From: Bacteroidales bacterium
GTDB lineage: Bacteria > Bacteroidota > Bacteroidia > Bacteroidales > F082
Assembly: GCA_021647205.1 (NCBI GenBank)
Contig: JAKIVD010000005.1
Location: forward strand, 1-64,000
Direction of reading: 5' to 3'
DNA length: 64,000 nucleotides
Positions 1 through 7,695 of this stretch are shown here, one piece after another. The translations under genes were made by a program, and so were the position numbers. Under the pieces are notes generated by a model, which saw only the letters and a list, made by a program, of their open reading frames with translations, made no database searches and was not told the origin of the DNA. Each line of letters opens with the position of its first letter. The stretch's first letter is position 1.

Positions 1-625
1 ATCCTGGCAAAAAAATTCAATAAAATTGACTCCCGTTTAACCTTCGTTCACCCTAAAGTGAAGTCCATTAAACAGGGGCTTTTTGTGCTTCCTGTACTTG
101 GTTTGGTTTCATTATGTCTATGAACGTTTTCTTCCTTTTTGTTTGCGGAAGAAATGATTTTTCTTCTTTTTCGTTTCAGCATTTCTTGCGTGAACATTCT
201 ATGGCTGAAACGGGCTGCAAAATTAAAAAAGTTTTTTTCATCTGCAACAAAATAGTTAGAAATAAATTGATAATATTTTTACGATACTTAACTTCATTTA
301 GTTACGCTGAAAAATATTTTTTTTCGCAGTCTGAAAAACCATTTTGCAACGGTTTCTCGATTCATGAACTAAAAGAACATGGTGTGAACCGGGCGGCAAA
401 CAAAGATTGTTTCAGTGAAGAAACAATAAAAATATTGTTTAAAGTTTTGAACAGGGTAAGTTGCAGTTAAACGGCGAGGCTGAATGATTGAATGAAGGCC
501 TAAGTAAAGCCCGTGCGGAATGTCTGCGCTAAGACTTGAAACAGTAGAGCTGGATTGTTGGGCTGTTGAATGGTTTGACTGCAGGCCTCAATCCGCCGGG
601 AATAAAACTACCCGTCAGGTTTGAC
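1..625. other. AT-rich stretch with no convincing gene
   Basis: I see no supportable gene here. A 118-codon open frame on the plus strand (114-470) has no recognisable domain, a cysteine- and phenylalanine-rich composition unlike the neighbouring proteins, and many A/T runs, so I treat it as chance. The stretch lies downstream of yaaA, which reads leftward. Confidence 0.5.
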
Positions 626-1393
626 TTATCCCCTGGTAAAGGTGAAAGTGTTTTGGTTTGAAAGGGAATCGTTAAAATAATAGCCGTCTTCTTCGAAATG
701 TTTGAGGTCTTCGGGCTTGGAAAGTTTGTTTTTGAGGATGAAACGCAGCATGTGTCCGCGGGCTTTTTTGGCGAAGAAACTGATGACTTTGTATTGTCCG
801 TTCTTGTTGTCTTTGAAAACGGGTGTAATAATCCACGCATTGAGTTTTTTGGCATGGATGCTTTTAAAATATTCGTTGGAGGCCAGGTTGACCACAATCC
901 CGCTTTTGTCAGCCTTCAGTGCCTTGTTCAACTGACCTGTGATTTCATCACCCCAAAATTCATAGAGGTTTTTCTTTTGGCCAACGGAAAGTTTTGTCCC
1001 CATCTCCAGGCGGTAAGCCATAATGCTGTCCATGGGACGAAGCAGTCCGTATAATCCCGATAGGATGCGCAGGTGGTTTTGCGTGTAAGTTAAATCAACT
1101 TCAGAAAAAGTATCGATATTTAATCCGGTAAAAACCTCTCCCCGAAAAGCAAAAACCGCCGGACGGGATTTTTCAATAACATGAGGTGTAACCCATTCCT
1201 GAAACCGCTCAAAATTGAGCTGGGCAAGTTTGGGGCTGATGCCCATTAATTGGGACAGTTCTTCAGCTTTCTTCTTTTTTAGCAAAGCGATGAGCTTCCG
1301 GCTTTTATCAAGTAAAGCCGGCTGGCTTTTGACTTGGCTGTTCGTCTCAGCCTTCATGTCGAGGGTTTTGGCCGGTGAAATAATGGTAAGCAT
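626..1393 (-). CDS. yaaA: Peroxide stress protein YaaA (DUF328 family)
   Basis: The 255-residue product opens with MLTIISPAKTLD, the signature start of the YaaA/DUF328 family, and has the usual family length. In E. coli YaaA is a cytoplasmic protein that lowers free intracellular iron during hydrogen peroxide stress and so limits DNA damage; the fold has a helix-hairpin-helix DNA-binding feature. The conserved internal block YGLLRPMDSIMAYRLEMGT is present (about residues 115-133). It appears monocistronic: the next gene upstream reads the same way but is 52 bp off, and a -7 promoter box lies about 25 bp before the ATG. Family assignment is firm; the role in this organism is inferred. Confidence 0.93.
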   Translation of the reverse strand: MLTIISPAKTLDMKAETNSQVKSQPALLDKSRKLIALLKKKKAEELSQLMGISPKLAQLNFERFQEWVTPHVIEKSRPAVFAFRGEVFTGLNIDTFSEVDLTYTQNHLRILSGLYGLLRPMDSIMAYRLEMGTKLSVGQKKNLYEFWGDEITGQLNKALKADKSGIVVNLASNEYFKSIHAKKLNAWIITPVFKDNKNGQYKVISFFAKKARGHMLRFILKNKLSKPEDLKHFEEDGYYFNDSLSNQNTFTFTRG

Positions 1394-1418
1394 CTTGCAG
1401 AGGGTTTGGTTTAAGCAG

Positions 1419-1426
1419 CAAAAATA
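1419..1426 (-). promoter_or_regulatory. -7 box of yaaA promoter
   Basis: The minus strand reads TATTTTTG, matching the Bacteroidota consensus TAnnTTTG, about 25 bp before the yaaA ATG. I see no good TTTG -33 box at the normal 19-21 bp spacing. Confidence 0.45.
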
Positions 1427-1445
1427 AAGGATAATACTTAAGCGG

Positions 1446-2162
1446 TTATTTGCTTTCCGGTTTCCGGTTACTTTTAAACTTTTCGGTCATCGCCAGGGGA
1501 TCGTTGATCAGCAGCAGGCTACCCCTGTAGAAAAACCAGGCGCTGGCGGTCATAAACAGGTGACTGATATCGAAATGGTTGAACCAGGGGCCGATGCCCC
1601 ATTCATTCATAAAGGTCAACGCTGAAACCGACGAAAATGCCACGGCGACCAAAAAGGTACGGCTGCCCTTGTTGCGTGTCTTCGCGTAAACGATCAGGCT
1701 GAAGCCTGTAGTGACCACCAAAAGGCCGTAAGCTGCATGCACCTCCACGAAAAAGAAATCCAGCGTAATGAAAGTGATGGTCACAAAGGTGATCAGCTCG
1801 ATGATGTTGAGCCAGGCAAAAAGATTACCGAGAAACGGGCGAATCAGTTTGCGGGCATACAGGATCACCGCCCTTTCGAGCAGGGCTACCGAAAGCATGC
1901 TGGTGAGCCAGCCCGGCAGTTTCCAGGGAAACGAAAACAAATAAAAAAAACCGTGTCCGATCAGTCCGCCGATGGCCGTGGCCAGACCCATGCTTAAAAA
2001 ATAGTACTTCAGGTACAGGTGCACATTGTTTTTTACGGGGATGCGCGACAGCCGTGCAAAGGCATACCAGCAAACTGCCGTTACCATCAGGTCGGTGATA
2101 GTGGTTACGGGTTCGTCAAGCCGGATACCGAAGACTTCTATGGATGGTTGTGCAAAAGCCAT
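1446..2162 (-). CDS. Seven-helix integral membrane protein, function unknown
   Basis: The 238-residue product has seven hydrophobic segments (roughly residues 19-38, 53-76, 81-103, 112-138, 143-159, 168-184 and 196-218) and a short basic cytoplasmic tail, with no signal peptide. The last helix begins WFNHFDISHLFM, an Asn/His/Asp/His pattern that resembles the metal-binding last helix of the CREST superfamily (ceramidases, PAQR receptors, Per1). That resemblance is my inference from the motif and topology; I cannot name an enzymatic activity. It probably corresponds to a Bacteroidota conserved membrane family (DUF6962-like). It precedes yaaA on the same strand with a 52-bp gap and has its own -7 box, so it may be transcribed alone or with yaaA. 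Confidence 0.75.
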   Translation of the reverse strand: MAFAQPSIEVFGIRLDEPVTTITDLMVTAVCWYAFARLSRIPVKNNVHLYLKYYFLSMGLATAIGGLIGHGFFYLFSFPWKLPGWLTSMLSVALLERAVILYARKLIRPFLGNLFAWLNIIELITFVTITFITLDFFFVEVHAAYGLLVVTTGFSLIVYAKTRNKGSRTFLVAVAFSSVSALTFMNEWGIGPWFNHFDISHLFMTASAWFFYRGSLLLINDPLAMTEKFKSNRKPESK

Positions 2163-2184
2163 GATGCGAAAAGGTAATCTTCAC

Positions 2185-2192
2185 CAAAGGTA
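2185..2192 (-). promoter_or_regulatory. -7 box upstream of the seven-helix membrane protein
   Basis: The minus strand reads TACCTTTG (TAnnTTTG consensus) 22 bp before the ATG at 2162. No clear -33 TTTG is visible. Confidence 0.45.
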
Positions 2193-2362
2193 CAAAAAAC
2201 CGGAAAACGGTTAAGTCTGGGCTACAGGGTTGAGCCTGAAACAAAGTCATAAAAATTGTCTTTTGCAATCAGTTGTTTAGCCACGAATGCACGAATATTC
2301 TATGTATTTCATGGTGATTTTTTTATCCGCCGGCCGGCCTGCGGAACAGTCCAAAACTCCCT

Positions 2363-2370
2363 TACCTTTG
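2363..2370 (+). promoter_or_regulatory. -7 box directly before uvrB
   Basis: TACCTTTG matches TAnnTTTG and is followed by only four bases before the uvrB ATG at 2375. In this promoter class transcription starts about 4-6 bp after the box, so the uvrB message may be leaderless or nearly so. The -33 position is GC-rich and carries no TTTG. Confidence 0.4.
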
Positions 2371-2374
2371 CCGC

Positions 2375-4393
2375 ATGAATTTTCGCCTTATCTCCGATTT
2401 CAAACCCACCGGCGACCAGCCCGATGCCATCCGCCAATTGGTGGAAGGCTTACAGCGCGGCGACAGCTCGCAGGTACTGCTGGGGGTTACCGGCTCGGGC
2501 AAAACCTTCACCATTGCCAATGTACTGGCACAGGTAAACCGTCCGGCCCTGGTGCTCAGCCACAACAAAACCCTGGCTGCCCAGCTTTACGGCGAGTTCA
2601 AACAGTTCTTTCCGGAAAATGCCGTGGAATACTTTGTTTCGTACTACGACTACTACCAGCCCGAAGCCTACATCCCGGTGACCAACACTTACATCGAAAA
2701 AGACCTTTCCATCAACGAAGAAATCGAAAAGTTGCGATTGCACACCACGTCCTCCCTGCTTTCGGGCCGTCGCGATGTCATTGTGGTTTCGTCAGTTTCC
2801 TGCATCTATGGCATCGGAAACCCGGACGATTTCACCAACAACGTGCTTACACTGCTGACCGGGCAAAAAGTCAGCCGCAACAAATTCCTGCGCGACCTGG
2901 TCAATGCGCTCTACTCACGAAACGAGGTGGAACTGGGACGCGGCAATTTCAGGGTGAAAGGCGACACGGTGGATGTGTTTCCCGGCTATGCCGATACGGC
3001 TTTCCGCATTGTTTTCTGGGGGGATGAAATTGACAGTCTCGAAACCATTGATCCCCTGAGTGGAAAACGTATCGAAAGCCTGCAAAACATCACCATTTAT
3101 CCCGCCAATATTTTTGTTACCTCTCAGGATAAAATGAAAGCTTCCCTGATGGAAATCCAGCTTGACATGGGAAAACAGGTGGAGTACTACAAAGAGATTG
3201 GTAAGCGTCTGGAAGCCAAGAGGCTGGAAGACCGCGTTACTTACGATCTGGAAATGATGCGCGAACTGGGCTACTGTTCGGGCATTGAAAATTATTCACG
3301 CTACTTCGACGGGCGCAAACCCGGCTCGCGCCCTTTCTGCCTGCTGGATTATTTTCCCGAAGATTTTATCACCATCATCGACGAAAGCCATGTGACGGTG
3401 TCGCAGATCAAAGCCATGTACGGCGGCGACCGTTCGCGCAAGCAAAACCTGGTGGAGTACGGTTTCAGGTTACCCTCGGCGATGGACAACCGCCCGCTGA
3501 AATTCGACGAGTTCGAGCAACTGACCGGACAAACCATCTACGTGAGTGCCACCCCTGCCGACTTCGAACTGCAAAAGTCGGAAGGTGTTGTGGTTGAGCA
3601 ACTCATCCGCCCCACCGGACTATTGGACCCTGTCATTGAAGTCCGTCCCAGCATCAACCAGGTGGACGACCTGCTTAACGAAATCGAAGACACTGTTGAT
3701 AAAAAACAGCGGGTGCTGGTGACCACCCTCACCAAACGCATGGCCGAAGAGCTGACAAAATACCTCATCAACCTGGGTATTCAGACCCGTTACATCCACT
3801 CCGATGTAGATACGCTGGACCGCGTGGAAATTCTCCGCGACCTGCGCCTGGGCAATTTCGACGTGCTGGTGGGCGTCAACCTGCTGCGCGAAGGCCTCGA
3901 CCTTCCCGAAGTTTCGCTGGTGGCTATTCTCGATGCCGACAAAGAGGGCTTCCTGCGCTCTGAAAAATCCCTGACACAAACTGCAGGCAGGGCTGCCCGC
4001 AACCTCAACAGTAAAGTCATCATGTATGCCGACAAGATTACACATTCGATGCAACGCACCATTGACGAAACCGACCGGCGCAGGGAAAAGCAACTTAACT
4101 ATAACGAGAAACACGGTATTACACCCAAAGCCATCATCAAATCAACCGACGCCATCATGGGGCAAACCGTAGTGGTGGACAACCAGCAAAAGGAAAGGGC
4201 CTATGCCGAAAGCCTCGAAACCAGCATCGCCGCCGACCCGGTAGTGCAGTTCATGAGCCGCGATGCCATTTTGAAAACCATCGAAAAAAACAAAAGAGAT
4301 ATGCAGGCGGCCGTGAAGGAGCTCGACTTTATCGAAGCCGCCCGCCTGCGGGACGAAAACAAGGAACTGGAGAAACTGCTGGAAACAAGGTAG
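2375..4393 (+). CDS. uvrB: Excinuclease ABC subunit B (UvrB)
   Basis: UvrB is the damage-verifying helicase-like subunit of nucleotide excision repair: it is loaded by UvrA and recruits UvrC for dual incision. The 672-residue protein has the family length. Visible parts are the Walker A motif GVTGSGKT (37-44), the beta-hairpin region YFVSYYDYYQPEAYIP near residue 90-105 that inserts at lesions, the Walker B block IIDESH near 340, helicase motifs VGVNLLREGLDLPEV and QTAGRAARN in the second RecA domain, and a C-terminal UVR domain (ELDFIEAARLRDENKEL) that contacts UvrC. The start MNFRLISDFKPTGDQ matches UvrB N-termini, so the ATG at 2375 is secure although it follows a promoter box by four bases. 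A strong hairpin ends the gene. Confidence 0.98.
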   Translation: MNFRLISDFKPTGDQPDAIRQLVEGLQRGDSSQVLLGVTGSGKTFTIANVLAQVNRPALVLSHNKTLAAQLYGEFKQFFPENAVEYFVSYYDYYQPEAYIPVTNTYIEKDLSINEEIEKLRLHTTSSLLSGRRDVIVVSSVSCIYGIGNPDDFTNNVLTLLTGQKVSRNKFLRDLVNALYSRNEVELGRGNFRVKGDTVDVFPGYADTAFRIVFWGDEIDSLETIDPLSGKRIESLQNITIYPANIFVTSQDKMKASLMEIQLDMGKQVEYYKEIGKRLEAKRLEDRVTYDLEMMRELGYCSGIENYSRYFDGRKPGSRPFCLLDYFPEDFITIIDESHVTVSQIKAMYGGDRSRKQNLVEYGFRLPSAMDNRPLKFDEFEQLTGQTIYVSATPADFELQKSEGVVVEQLIRPTGLLDPVIEVRPSINQVDDLLNEIEDTVDKKQRVLVTTLTKRMAEELTKYLINLGIQTRYIHSDVDTLDRVEILRDLRLGNFDVLVGVNLLREGLDLPEVSLVAILDADKEGFLRSEKSLTQTAGRAARNLNSKVIMYADKITHSMQRTIDETDRRREKQLNYNEKHGITPKAIIKSTDAIMGQTVVVDNQQKERAYAESLETSIAADPVVQFMSRDAILKTIEKNKRDMQAAVKELDFIEAARLRDENKELEKLLETR

Positions 4394-4398
4394 AAACG

Positions 4399-4429
4399 AA
4401 AGAAGGAAACCCGTGGGGTTTCCTTCTTT
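4399..4429 (+). terminator. Hairpin terminator after uvrB
   Basis: A perfect 14-bp stem (arms 4399-4412 and 4416-4429, 3-base loop GTG) lies 6 bp after the uvrB stop. A-rich and T-rich arm ends give a U-tract in the RNA, as in an intrinsic terminator. Confidence 0.85.
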
Positions 4430-4860
4430 CTGACCAATCTATAAAACTAAGGGCTTTTTGAGAAGAATCAGCCCAAGATTCTTGAACAGTTATTTGTTTT
4501 GTTCATTAATTAGTACCAGAAATTGACAGGATTGTACCCCCCTATTGAAAAAAAGTTTCATCTTTTTACCGGTAAAAATATAAGCGCCTGTAATGCTGTG
4601 TTTTACAAAACGGGAAGTTTCAATTTATTTTTTATCTGTTACTAATATTGAAATAAGCATTTTCTTGAGTGAACAGATGGGTTAAGCCGTCTGTTAAAGG
4701 GTATTTCATTTTTTTTAGAAGACGAGTTGAAATAATACCAATGATAAATTATAATGCGCTTCCGGCACATCTTAAAATATAACGCGCGGACCCGTTAAAC
4801 CCGGAATATGCAACAGCAGGCCTATTCAGGGTTTAACGGAGTTCTATTAAATTATCCGGG
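4430..4860. other. AT-rich intergenic stretch between convergent genes
   Basis: There are no credible genes between uvrB and the oppositely oriented editing-domain gene. Apart from the two terminator-like hairpins at either end I see only low-complexity A/T runs. Confidence 0.5.
4792..4839 (-). terminator. Hairpin downstream of the Thr-tRNA editing gene
   Basis: Perfect 11-bp arms CCGTTAAACCC (4792-4802) and GGGTTTAACGG (4829-4839), continued inward after a one-base bulge by GAATA/TATTC. It lies 22 bp past the stop of the minus-strand gene ending at 4861, so it probably terminates the arfB/editing-domain transcript. Confidence 0.6.
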
Positions 4861-5271
4861 TCAAATACTTTTAAAAATCCTGGCTTGTGAAACCCCGGGG
4901 GCATGAACATCAATGTCAAGAAAATAACCAAAAGGTGTTTGCACACAAGTGTATCCGGCGTTTTGCAAACGCACTTCTACTTTGTCGAATAATTCTTTGG
5001 TCAGCTGCGGGTCGGCTTTGGTGGCTGCCAGGTGGGCAAAAGAATGCAGCACCAGTTGTCGGGTTTGGTTCTTACCCGCTGCCCATTTCAGATTCTTCAG
5101 CATCTTCGTTTCTACCGCCTTCAACTTGTCTTCGTCCTGCTCTTCGGCATGAATAAAAGCCACAAGGGCACCAGTAAAAACCCGGCCATCTTTAACTTCA
5201 GGAAATTCGGACAGTGTACGGATTTGCGGTGTGTAAGCAAAACGCGAACAATAAATCATCAATAATTTCAT
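4861..5271 (-). CDS. Free-standing threonyl-tRNA editing domain (archaeal Thr-ED type)
   Basis: The 136-residue protein is a single domain resembling the N-terminal editing domain of archaeal threonyl-tRNA synthetase (Pfam tRNA-Thr_ED, a D-aminoacyl-tRNA deacylase fold): it starts MKLLMIYCSRFAYTP and contains the family block SFAHLAATKADP, followed by RLQNAGYTCVQTPFGYF. In archaea this domain hydrolyses Ser-tRNA(Thr). Here it stands alone, with no catalytic or anticodon-binding synthetase modules, so it would act in trans on mischarged tRNA. It lies 75 bp downstream of arfB on the same strand, which suggests a two-gene translation quality-control unit. Family assignment is from motif recall; the substrate is inferred. 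Confidence 0.8.
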   Translation of the reverse strand: MKLLMIYCSRFAYTPQIRTLSEFPEVKDGRVFTGALVAFIHAEEQDEDKLKAVETKMLKNLKWAAGKNQTRQLVLHSFAHLAATKADPQLTKELFDKVEVRLQNAGYTCVQTPFGYFLDIDVHAPGVSQARIFKSI

Positions 5272-5346
5272 CTGTTTGTATTAGAATATTTCAACTAATT
5301 ATTGCTGCACGAAGGCAGACCGTTCTTCTTTTCTGCAAATGCTCAG

Positions 5347-5751
5347 CTATTCTTTTTCCTCCCTGAATTTCCTTAAACCCTTCTTTTCCGATTGCGACTT
5401 CTTATCTTTCAGCCGCCGTTCGACAGAAGACCTCGAGGGCTTGGTCGGTTTTCTTGGTTTAACAGGTTTCAGTGCATCTTCGATCAACGCCAGAAACCTG
5501 TCGAATACAATCTCTTTGTTTTTCAACTGACTGCGGGTTTCGTCACATTGCAAGATTAACAGGCTCTCTTTGGAAATCCTGTTTTTGAGTTTGTCGAGGA
5601 CAATGGCTTTCTGCTCCTCAGAAAGAACAGCGCTCCCACTCACATCAAATAACAGTTCTACTTTCGTCGAAACTTTATTCACGTGTTGACCCCCTGCCCC
5701 ACTGCTGCGGCTGGTGCGGTAACTGACTTCCTTTTTTAAACTTTCCTGCAT
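5347..5751 (-). CDS. arfB: Alternative ribosome-rescue factor / peptidyl-tRNA hydrolase ArfB
   Basis: ArfB (YaeJ, ICT1 family) binds stalled ribosomes with an empty A site and hydrolyses peptidyl-tRNA. The 134-residue protein has the catalytic GGQ motif at residues 20-22 within SSGAGGQHVNKVSTKVEL, characteristic of class I release-factor-like proteins, and a long lysine/arginine-rich C-terminal tail (about 95-134) of the kind that inserts into the mRNA entry channel. Unlike full release factors it has no codon-recognition domain. It is the first gene of a likely two-gene unit with the tRNA editing domain at 4861-5271. The ATG at 5751 fits the usual start, about 20 residues before the GGQ. Confidence 0.95.
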   Translation of the reverse strand: MQESLKKEVSYRTSRSSGAGGQHVNKVSTKVELLFDVSGSAVLSEEQKAIVLDKLKNRISKESLLILQCDETRSQLKNKEIVFDRFLALIEDALKPVKPRKPTKPSRSSVERRLKDKKSQSEKKGLRKFREEKE

Positions 5752-5828
5752 TCAATCAAAAGTACATCTTTTTCCTGAAGACCTTTTTCTTTTTACGTAT
5801 TTTTGTTTTCCCCTGGCCCCAACGAAAA

Positions 5829-5891
5829 CATCAAACATCAAACATCAAACATCAAACATCAAACATCAAACATCAAACATCAAACATCAAT
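5829..5891. repeat. 7-bp tandem repeat upstream of rarA
   Basis: Eight perfect copies of CATCAAA (5829-5884) plus one imperfect copy, ending 31 bp before the rarA ATG. An open frame runs through the repeat in phase with rarA but encodes only a low-complexity leader. Copy number could vary by slippage and alter the rarA 5' leader. Confidence 0.95.
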
Positions 5892-5922
5892 AATCAATAA
5901 TCTTAAATCAAAAACCCACCCC

Positions 5923-7191
5923 ATGTCCTCTCCCCTTGCCGAACAACTCCGTCCCCAAGCGCTCAGTGAATACATCGGGCAGGAGCACCTGGTGGGCAGG
6001 GAGGCCATTTTACGAAAAAGCATCGCATCGGGCAATGTCCCTTCCATGATTTTATGGGGGCCGCCAGGCGTTGGCAAGACAACACTTGCACATATTATTT
6101 CAAAAACCCTGGACCGGGAATTCTATACGCTCAGTGCGGTGAGTTCAGGCGTAAAAGATGTACGGCAGGTCATCAATTCAGCAAAAATGTTTGGCGGAAG
6201 TGCCATTTTGTTTATTGACGAAATCCACCGTTTCAGCAAGTCGCAGCAGGACTCGCTGTTGAACGCCGTGGAAAAAGGGGTCATCACCCTGATTGGTGCC
6301 ACCACAGAAAACCCCTCGTTTGAAGTCATCTCCCCCCTCCTCTCCCGTTGCCAGGTTTACATTTTAAAACCACTGGAGACTACTCACCTCCGGAAACTTC
6401 TTCAAACCGGAGTTGCTGCCCTCGAGAAACAATTCGACATCAAAATAAAAATCAAAGAAGACAATGCCCTGCTGAGAATTTCGGGTGGGGATGCCCGTAA
6501 ATTGTTGAATGCTTTGGAATTGTTTGTTTACCAGGAAAAAGTGAGCAGGAAGAAGCTCGTCATCACAAACGAAACCATACAACAAGTCATCCAGGAAAAC
6601 ATTGCCATGTACGACAAACAGGGTGAGATGCACTACGACATCATTTCCGCTTTTATCAAATCACTTCGGGGAAGCGATCCTAACGGTGCTGTTTACTGGC
6701 TGGCACGGATGGTGGAAGCCGGCGAAGACCCTAAATTTATCGCCCGCCGCATGTTGATCCTCGCCTCGGAAGACATCGGAAATGCCAACCCCAATGCCCT
6801 GCTGCTGGCCAACACCTGTTTCGATGCCATCAGCAAAACCGGCTGGCCGGAAGGACGGATTATCCTTTCGCAAACCGCTGTCTACCTGGCCAATTCACCA
6901 AAAAGTAATGCATCCTACATGGCGATTAAAGATGCGCAGTCTTTGGTTCAGAAAACCGGCAACCTCTCTGTTCCCCTGCATCTGCGCAACGCCCCAACCA
7001 AATTGATGAAAGACATCGGCTATGGAAAAGATTATAAATATGCCCATCAACACCCCGACAACTTTGTGGAACTGGAATTCCTTCCCGATGAATTAAAAGG
7101 GACAAAATTTTATGAACCGGGTAACAATGCCCGTGAAAACGAAGACCGGAAAAAATTAAAAGAAAGGTGGAAGGGAAAATACGGTTACTAA
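5923..7191 (+). CDS. rarA: Replication-associated recombination protein A (RarA/MgsA)
   Basis: RarA is an AAA+ ATPase related to clamp-loader subunits that acts at stalled replication forks. I chose the ATG at 5923 (422 residues) because homologues begin close to LAEQLRPQ; the in-frame extension to 5803 is only translated tandem repeat. Visible motifs are Walker A WGPPGVGKT (45-53), Walker B ILFIDEIHRF (about 94-103), the sensor block LIGATTENPSFEV, and the C-terminal tetramerisation region with the MgsA block HLRNAPTKLMKDIGYGKDY and EFLPDELKGTKFY. It is followed 29 bp later by a small uncharacterised gene on the same strand that could be co-transcribed. Confidence 0.96.
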   Translation: MSSPLAEQLRPQALSEYIGQEHLVGREAILRKSIASGNVPSMILWGPPGVGKTTLAHIISKTLDREFYTLSAVSSGVKDVRQVINSAKMFGGSAILFIDEIHRFSKSQQDSLLNAVEKGVITLIGATTENPSFEVISPLLSRCQVYILKPLETTHLRKLLQTGVAALEKQFDIKIKIKEDNALLRISGGDARKLLNALELFVYQEKVSRKKLVITNETIQQVIQENIAMYDKQGEMHYDIISAFIKSLRGSDPNGAVYWLARMVEAGEDPKFIARRMLILASEDIGNANPNALLLANTCFDAISKTGWPEGRIILSQTAVYLANSPKSNASYMAIKDAQSLVQKTGNLSVPLHLRNAPTKLMKDIGYGKDYKYAHQHPDNFVELEFLPDELKGTKFYEPGNNARENEDRKKLKERWKGKYGY

Positions 7192-7220
7192 GGTGGAAAT
7201 CAAAAATTAATATAGAAACC

Positions 7221-7649
7221 ATGAACACCGAAACACAGGAAATTATCAATCACTCCTTTGAGTACGCCAAAGAGCTGCTGGAAGACACCGGTGAGTTTTA
7301 TCCTTTCGGGGCTTACCTTGACAGACGGGGACAAATCCACCCGCTGGAATTTGAAACCGACAAGAGGAACATGCCCACCAACGGACAGGTCATCGAAGGC
7401 CTTACAAAATACTGTCGGGAGGAAATGAAGAACGGAAAAATGAGGGGGTTCGGCATCACCTACAGCGCAGGCGTGCAATTGCACGAAGGGGAAGACGCCA
7501 TAGAAACCGTAGCCATCGACATCACCCTGGCCAGCGGGGAAATTGCACCTGTTTATTACCTTCCTTACAATATTACCGGGACAGGAACAACGGAATTCGG
7601 GGAAATATTCGCTGTCAAAAGGGAAGACCTGAACGCAGATAAATCATAA
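7221..7649 (+). CDS. Conserved hypothetical protein, 142 residues
   Basis: I do not recognise the family. The 142-residue protein starts MNTETQEIINHSFEYAKELL, has no signal peptide or membrane segment, and alternates acidic and hydrophobic segments consistent with a small alpha/beta cytoplasmic fold. The ATG at 7221 is preferred to the longer in-frame start at 7167, which would overlap the end of rarA. It follows rarA by 29 bp and probably shares its transcript. Composition resembles neighbouring genes, so it is probably a real gene; no function can be stated. Confidence 0.72.
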   Translation: MNTETQEIINHSFEYAKELLEDTGEFYPFGAYLDRRGQIHPLEFETDKRNMPTNGQVIEGLTKYCREEMKNGKMRGFGITYSAGVQLHEGEDAIETVAIDITLASGEIAPVYYLPYNITGTGTTEFGEIFAVKREDLNADKS

Positions 7650-7695
7650 CAAATCAGCGCAGATCAGCGTATGAGAAAACCAGCGACTTCTTAGA

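Noticed and set aside
114-470. 118-codon open frame on the plus strand
   Set aside because: No recognisable family, odd composition, no promoter box or conserved context; probably chance in AT-rich DNA.
5803-5922. N-terminal extension of rarA
   Set aside because: It translates the CATCAAA tandem repeat (IKHQTSN repeats); RarA homologues begin near the ATG at 5923.
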